Part shown: in pieces, positions 6,755 to 9,762 of the stretch | Layout of the letters: each line of letters opens with the position of its first letter | Position numbering within the stretch: position 1 is the stretch's first letter | Assembly (NCBI GenBank): GCA_021849435.1 | Contig: JAJZSX010000063.1 | Coordinates: 1 to 9,762, forward strand | Length of the DNA stretch: 9,762 nt | Direction: 5' to 3' | DNA from: Actinomycetes bacterium | Lineage (GTDB): Bacteria; Actinomycetota; Acidimicrobiia; Acidimicrobiales; RAAP-2 | The notes under the pieces: generated by a model | Told to the model about the DNA's origin: nothing | The model's input: only the letters and a program-made list of their open reading frames with translations | Database searches by the model: none | Program-made: the position numbers and the translations under genes

Positions 6755-7130
6755 ATGGAGCTCACCACGACAAATGCACTTCGCGGTCTATCCCTGGGCG
6801 TGCTGATGGTCGTCGCCCTTGGGTCACTCTTCGCGGTCGGCTCTACCGCAATGTTCGCCCAGGCCGCGCAGCGATACCCGCCTGCCTGACATCCCAGATC
6901 GAGGTGACGGCTGGGGCGACGATCACCAACGTGTTCTACGACTACCCAGCGGGGCAGCGAACCGTCCACGCGTTCTCGAAGAAGGTGGTGCCGGTGTTCT
7001 TCTACAACCGGGGCCCCGTCTGCCATCTGTTAATGGGTGGCCCGCCGCGAGGACACCATCCGAAGTCACCGTCACCGGCACGTTCAGGCGCAGGTACCGA
7101 TGCGCCGACGTCAGTCGACTCCCTCGAATG
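6755..7130 (+). pseudogene. Frameshifted and truncated DUF4232-like secreted protein gene
   Basis: A strong ribosome site AGGGAGGAAG (6741-6750) precedes the ATG at 6755. That frame encodes a clear signal peptide (LRGLSLGVLMVVALGSLFAV) but stops after 44 codons with TGA at 6887. The adjoining frame then reads PAC followed by LTSQIEVTAGATITNVFYDY and, further on, VVPVFFYNRGPVCHLLMGGP. This matches the ITITNHGPTCVLAGTP core and Cys layout of the intact gene at 4006 (Cys-Cys spacing 46 versus 37). So a one-base shift must have occurred between about 6855 and 6885. A second shift near 7035-7045 may continue into a frame reading RTPSEVTVTGTF. The C-terminal half of the domain, including an LTLRPGHAAY equivalent, is missing, and the reading runs into the converging hydrolase stop at 7132. 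Sequencing error for a single base is possible, but two shifts plus truncation favour a real pseudogene. The right boundary is approximate. Confidence 0.6.
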
Positions 7131-7131
7131 T

Positions 7132-8565
7132 TCAGGTACTCGCTACCGTCGGGACCGTGAAACCGACCCCGGTGATCGTGTAGGCGGGCAGGGTGATCGT
7201 GCGGCCGAGGACTCCGGTGGTGCGGGTGAGTCCCGAGACGGTCGTGGTGGGAGCAGCGCTGACGGACATCGATAACGCCCCTGGTGCAAGGCCCGTCCCG
7301 GTGCCGACCGGGAGGGTCACGGCCTCGTCGGTTAGGTTGATCAGCACCGTTCGGGTGCCACGCGGGCCGTTGAAGGACACTCCGATCACCCCGGTAGCAC
7401 CACCAGGCAAGGCAGGCGCCCCGGTGAAGAGCAGCGGCGTGACCCGGTAAGCCTGGGCCGAGGCGGTGGTCAGGAACATCAGGGCCGTTCCCGCCACCGT
7501 CGGCTGCGGAACGGGTCCCGAGGTGAAGGCACCGGAGGAAAGTTCGGAGAACAAATCCCAGTAGTCGTTGAGTTGCACCCGGGGCGATTGATCGAACAGG
7601 GCTACTGACTCGGCGACGTACAGCCCGTGGAGCCAGGTGGTGCCCCGAGCCGGTTCGCCCGTCGAGAGGCTCCGCTGGTCCAGGTTGAACTCGGTGAACC
7701 AGATCCGGTAGTGGCTGGGAATGGCCGTCAAGACCGCCTGGGTGGATCGCCAGCTGCTTTGGGCAGCGGCCAGAGCTTGCGCGGGACTGGGGTCCTTGAC
7801 AATCGGGCCAGAGTAGTCGTGCAGCGTGACGGCGTTGATGTACTTGCCAGCAACCGAGAGAAGCGTGCGGTTCCAGGATCTCTCGCGTGCCGAGTTCTGT
7901 GGGAGCGACCCGACCGCAGCGATCTGGGCACTGGGAAACGCCGCCCGGATCGCGGGCGCCCACTGCGCCACCGTTCGGGCATAGGAGATGGCGCTCGGGA
8001 ACGCCTTCAGGTACGTGTTGAAGTCGAGGTAGAACTCATTGCCCAACTCGACGTAGCGCACCGGAATCCCCAGACCCTGGGCGGTGCGCAGCATCCGCAA
8101 TTGATCCGACAACGTGGAGCTGAGCAGATTCAGGTCGAACACCGGTATGGTCCCGGTCTCTCGAACGATGCCGAGCAAGGTCCGCAAGGTGAAACCGTAG
8201 TCCTGGACCCGCCCCGGCTTGTATTTGCCGGCACCGGATGTGGTTGCCGGTTTGTCTATCGTTCCGCTCTGCCAAATCCAGTAGTTCGCGATCGCTCCGC
8301 CCGGGTAGCGGATCGTCCCACCCCGAAAGTCCCGTAACGCGGCGATCACCCCGGGTGCGGCGAAGTTCTGAGCGACCCCAAAGTGATCCAGATTCGACCC
8401 GTTAATCGGAGCGGTCAGCGCCATCGGGGACCCCGCCCGGACGGAGATCGCCTGCACGCTGGCGGACGACGCGTGTGCCACCCCGCTGTCACTCCATCCC
8501 GCTAGGAGAAGGAGCGACACGGCACCCGCCGCACGACACGCTCTACCTAACCTGGTTCCGGCCAT
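7132..8565 (-). CDS. Secreted clan-A (TIM-barrel) glycoside hydrolase, arabinofuranosidase/glucuronidase-like
   Basis: A 477-residue predicted exported glycosidase. The signal peptide is MAGTRLGRACRAAG then AVSLLLLAGW, with cleavage near AHA-SSA (30-33). The barrel begins with NGSNLDHFGVAQNF and RGGTIRYPGGAIANYW (81-96), the RYPGG motif seen in GH79- and GH51-type enzymes. YVELGNEFYL (171-180) supplies the Asn176-Glu177 acid/base pair of clan GH-A. IWFTEFNLDQRS (288-299) supplies the likely nucleophile Glu292, and TLHDYSG (247-253) the usual active-site His. The final roughly 100 residues, starting near YRVTPLLF and including GTRTVLINLTDEAVTLPV, look like the C-terminal beta-sandwich of these families. 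The ATG at 8565 is preceded by GGGGGTGG; a longer in-frame frame to 8760 would hide the signal peptide and run through repeat DNA. A retaining exo- or endo-glycosidase acting outside the cell on plant or microbial polysaccharide is likely. Exact family and substrate cannot be told. Confidence 0.82.
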   Translation of the reverse strand: MAGTRLGRACRAAGAVSLLLLAGWSDSGVAHASSASVQAISVRAGSPMALTAPINGSNLDHFGVAQNFAAPGVIAALRDFRGGTIRYPGGAIANYWIWQSGTIDKPATTSGAGKYKPGRVQDYGFTLRTLLGIVRETGTIPVFDLNLLSSTLSDQLRMLRTAQGLGIPVRYVELGNEFYLDFNTYLKAFPSAISYARTVAQWAPAIRAAFPSAQIAAVGSLPQNSARERSWNRTLLSVAGKYINAVTLHDYSGPIVKDPSPAQALAAAQSSWRSTQAVLTAIPSHYRIWFTEFNLDQRSLSTGEPARGTTWLHGLYVAESVALFDQSPRVQLNDYWDLFSELSSGAFTSGPVPQPTVAGTALMFLTTASAQAYRVTPLLFTGAPALPGGATGVIGVSFNGPRGTRTVLINLTDEAVTLPVGTGTGLAPGALSMSVSAAPTTTVSGLTRTTGVLGRTITLPAYTITGVGFTVPTVAST

Positions 8566-8734
8566 TCGCCACCCCCGTGAAACGACCCGCACAACACGAG
8601 ACCGTGGAGATCTGTGCAATCGATAGTGATGTCGAAAGTGTTCGCCACAGGCCGAGACTAGGGGCACGGGACCTTCCACGTCCGTGCACCAACTACCTGA
8701 GTCGCCGGTCCGTTGCGAGCGGTTGACCAAAGCT

Positions 8735-8880
8735 AGGTCTGCGAAATGGATGTCCCCCACTGTGATGACCCAGCCGCTGATTCAATCGCTGGCCCCTCAA
8801 TCTCAACGAAGCAAACCGCTGAACCCCCGGTACTTCGTGTCCACTGACCGGGGCCTTTCTGCGAAGTGGGTTCCCACCTC
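8735..8880 (-). repeat. Pair of degenerate repeats, possible left end of a decayed insertion sequence
   Basis: Two related segments occur: TCTGCGAAATGGATGTCCCC (8739-8758) and TCTGCGAAGTGGGTTCCCAC (8859-8878). Read on the minus strand they contain CATTTCGCAGA and CACTTCGCAGA, which resemble the CACTTCGTGCA core of the plus-strand repeats at 9092-9152. A stem CCCCGGT (8825-8831)/ACCGGGG (8847-8853) lies between them. Opposed copies flanking a short interval are what an element with multiple terminal repeats would leave after losing its transposase genes. The relationship is by eye and the boundaries are approximate. Confidence 0.35.
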
Positions 8881-8894
8881 AATCGCTTCCTAGT

Positions 8895-9020
8895 TCAACG
8901 GTTCTGCCCAACCACCTCGTCAAGACTGCGCACTCGAATCCAGCGCATAGTGGGCTCGCGCCCGAAGCCGTCCAGGATCTCGAAGCAGTCCCGCAGAGCG
9001 AACGCGGCGTCTAGCGTCAC
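8895..9020 (-). CDS. Short coding-like fragment of unknown origin
   Basis: A 41-codon minus-strand frame from GTG 9020 to TGA 8895. It reads VTLDAAFALRDCFEILDGFG and then REPTMRWIRVRSLDEVVGQN. The amino-acid composition is protein-like and the third positions are about 78 percent G/C, better than the opposite strand, so it may be the 3' end of a former gene. No ribosome site precedes the GTG, and upstream the frame enters the hairpin at 9030-9063. I do not recognise the sequence. It could equally be a chance frame within insertion-sequence debris. Confidence 0.2.
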   Translation of the reverse strand: MTLDAAFALRDCFEILDGFGREPTMRWIRVRSLDEVVGQNR

Positions 9021-9029
9021 GCGAAAGCG

Positions 9030-9063
9030 AGAGCGGCGGCCCCTGGTAGGAGGCCGCCGCTCT
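9030..9063. terminator. Perfect 12-bp GC-rich hairpin without a T-tract
   Basis: AGAGCGGCGGCC (9030-9041) and GGCCGCCGCTCT (9052-9063) form an uninterrupted 12-bp stem with a 10-base loop. No T-run follows on either strand. Such T-less hairpins are proposed as terminators or mRNA-protecting ends in high-GC actinobacteria. Its place just inside the repeat array suggests it once insulated an insertion sequence. Termination is inferred. Confidence 0.45.
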
Positions 9064-9091
9064 GGCCGATGCCATCAAATGAAATTGCGGA

Positions 9092-9152
9092 TGTCACCTC
9101 GTGCAAGATCTGGTGTCACTTCGTGCAACTTGACCTTGTCACTTGGCGAAAG
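9092..9152 (+). repeat. Three tandem ~22-bp direct repeats (insertion-sequence-end-like)
   Basis: Three copies of a 16-base core start at 9092 (TGTCACCTCGTGCAAG), 9114 (TGTCACTTCGTGCAAC) and 9137 (TGTCACTTGGCGAAAG), spaced 22 and 23 bases apart. The first two differ at two positions; the third diverges in its second half. Spacing of about two helical turns suggests repeated binding of one protein, as at the multiple terminal repeats of IS21-type elements. No transposase gene adjoins, so this would be a solitary or relict end. A cluster of regulator sites is the alternative. Confidence 0.5.
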
Positions 9153-9676
9153 TTCACATACTGGCGGAGTGTAGATATTCCAACGTGGGCGTATTCTCTT
9201 CTGATCCACCCCCGAGGCCCCGTTCTGACCTGACGCGAAGCAATCTGCGAGTAGTCAAGTCCTACCAGTCTGGATGCTTCTTCGTCTTTCGAAGGTTGTT
9301 GTCTCCGAGAACCAGTCGCTGCAAGCGCCAGATGAGTCTCTGGAACCGATTGAAGTTGGGTCTCTGAGGTGGACAGAATCTGTATCGCAATCTCGCCCTC
9401 CTCTGCTCTCGCGTGGAGATAGGACCGTACAAGGCAGTTCCGCGATTCATCCAATCGACCTTGGCGATTGACCCATGACTCCGAACTTACTCACCGCGGG
9501 GGTATCCATCTAACCGGAGCGAAAGGCATCACCTATCGCGGCGTGCGGCGTGACTTCGGCATCTCGGTGAGAAAACGGATTCCGTGGCGCAGTGCCCATC
9601 GGTACAAGGGTGAGTCGCACCACGCTCGAGTAAGCCCTGTCGAGACGGGATTTACGGGTCTGCCCCCGGTTTGGTT

Positions 9677-9717
9677 GACATCCCTAGTGCACGGAGTCCC
9701 CGTGCTGGAAGGATGTC
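9677..9717 (+). promoter_or_regulatory. Nested dyad covering the transposase ribosome binding site
   Basis: Two perfect concentric inverted repeats share the centre at 9697. The outer arms are GACATCC (9677-9683) and GGATGTC (9711-9717); the inner arms are GCACGG (9689-9694) and CCGTGC (9700-9705) around AGTCC, separated by 5-base internal loops. The ribosome site GGAAGGA (9707-9713) lies partly in the right outer arm and the ATG follows three bases after it. Folded RNA could block translation of the transposase, a known way insertion sequences limit expression from outside transcripts. This is inferred from sequence only. Confidence 0.45.
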
Positions 9718-9720
9718 CCC

Positions 9721-9762
9721 ATGGCCAAGAGGTTCCCGAAAGAGTTCAAGGACGACGTCGTG
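9721..9762 (+). CDS. IS3-family transposase OrfA, N-terminal fragment (cut by window edge)
   Basis: Only 14 codons are visible: MAKRFPKEFKDDVV. This is the characteristic opening of IS3-type OrfA proteins, whose N-terminal helix-turn-helix (HTH_Tnp_1 type) starts with a basic (K/R)(F/Y)P.EF+.(D/E)VV pattern. OrfA would bind the terminal repeats and join with OrfB by frameshifting to make the DDE transposase. GGAAGGA lies 7 bases upstream of the ATG, inside a dyad. Family assignment rests on this short motif and on the probable terminal repeat 60 bases upstream. Confidence 0.7.
   Translation, partial: MAKRFPKEFKDDVV

Larger units (their letters stand above)
8566..9660. other. Gene-poor mosaic between the hydrolase and the IS3-type element
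   Basis: About 1.1 kb without an intact gene. The first 170 bases should contain the hydrolase promoter (minus); only a short dyad GCACGG (8664-8669)/CCGTGC (8682-8687) is visible. From 8730 to 9155 there are repeats resembling insertion-sequence ends, a hairpin and a coding-like scrap, listed separately. From 9160 to 9660 the base composition drops visibly and no frame shows a start with a ribosome site. A minus-strand frame (9116-9454) crosses the repeats and looks fortuitous. A plus-strand open stretch around 9500-9640 reads KGITYRGVRRDFGISV then RKRIPWRSAHRYKGE and may be a scrap of an old gene, but I do not recognise it. Confidence 0.5.
9661..9762 (+). mobile_element. Left end of an IS3-type insertion sequence (right part beyond window)
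   Basis: A likely terminal sequence begins with TGCCCCCGGTTTGGTTGACA at 9661, about 60 bases before a transposase start codon, the usual distance in IS3-family elements. The composition changes from the AT-richer DNA on its left. The exact tip cannot be confirmed because the right inverted repeat and any target duplication lie outside the window. Confidence 0.55.

Noticed and set aside
6923..7963. Minus-strand 346-residue frame overlapping the glycosidase
   Set aside because: The neighbouring minus frame carries the catalytic motifs and signal peptide; this one is a shadow.
8566..8760. N-terminal extension of the glycosidase to 8760
   Set aside because: It would place 65 residues before an obvious signal peptide and read through a repeat copy.
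8926..8950. Sequence resembling a tRNA T-arm (TCGAATCC with flanking complementary bases)
   Set aside because: The loop is too long and no acceptor, D-arm or anticodon arm can be drawn around it.
9092..9152. Tandem repeats read as a CRISPR array
   Set aside because: The repeats are 22-23 bases apart including the core, leaving only 6-7 bases between cores, far too little for spacers, and no cas genes adjoin.
9116..9454. Minus-strand 112-residue frame in the right-hand intergenic region
   Set aside because: It needs a TTG start, has no ribosome site, and its end reads through the tandem repeats, so it is probably fortuitous.

Overview
The window is high-GC chromosomal DNA (roughly two-thirds G+C by eye, strong G/C third-position bias in the real genes). 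The gene types fit an Actinomycetota chromosome: a TetR/SDR pair, acyl-CoA metabolism, a secreted protein resembling DUF4232, a YdeI-family protein, and an actinobacterial-style IS3 element. A deep-branching group such as Acidimicrobiia is possible but cannot be fixed from sequence alone.

Region 1 (1-3941) looks like a small acyl-CoA/dicarboxylate catabolism neighbourhood. It holds a TetR repressor (minus strand, cut by the window edge) divergent from a classical SDR dehydrogenase, with a strong palindrome between them. A glutaryl-CoA dehydrogenase-type acyl-CoA dehydrogenase (minus) converges on the SDR. A PrpF-family isomerase (plus) diverges from the dehydrogenase. No methylcitrate-cycle partner of PrpF is present, so the isomerase substrate is open.

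Region 2 (4006-6341) carries a secreted DUF4232-like protein (plus), a convergent atypical extended-SDR NAD(P)-binding protein (minus), and a YdeI/OmpD-associated-family protein (minus). These look like independent housekeeping or accessory genes.

Region 3 (6342-8565) has about 410 bp without a convincing gene, then a frameshifted and truncated relative of the DUF4232-like gene (plus). Converging on it is a secreted clan-A-type glycoside hydrolase (minus) with both catalytic glutamates visible.

Region 4 (8566-9762) is a gene-poor mosaic with lower and uneven GC. It holds degenerate repeats resembling ends of a multi-repeat insertion sequence, a perfect 12-bp hairpin and a 41-codon coding-like scrap. 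At the right edge is the start of an IS3-type element whose first transposase ORF is cut off. A nested dyad covers the ribosome binding site of that transposase.

I found no CRISPR array, tRNA, rRNA or recognisable defence system. The best leads are the regulatory palindromes, the GCDH-PrpF-SDR association, the decaying DUF4232-like relative and the insertion-sequence debris.
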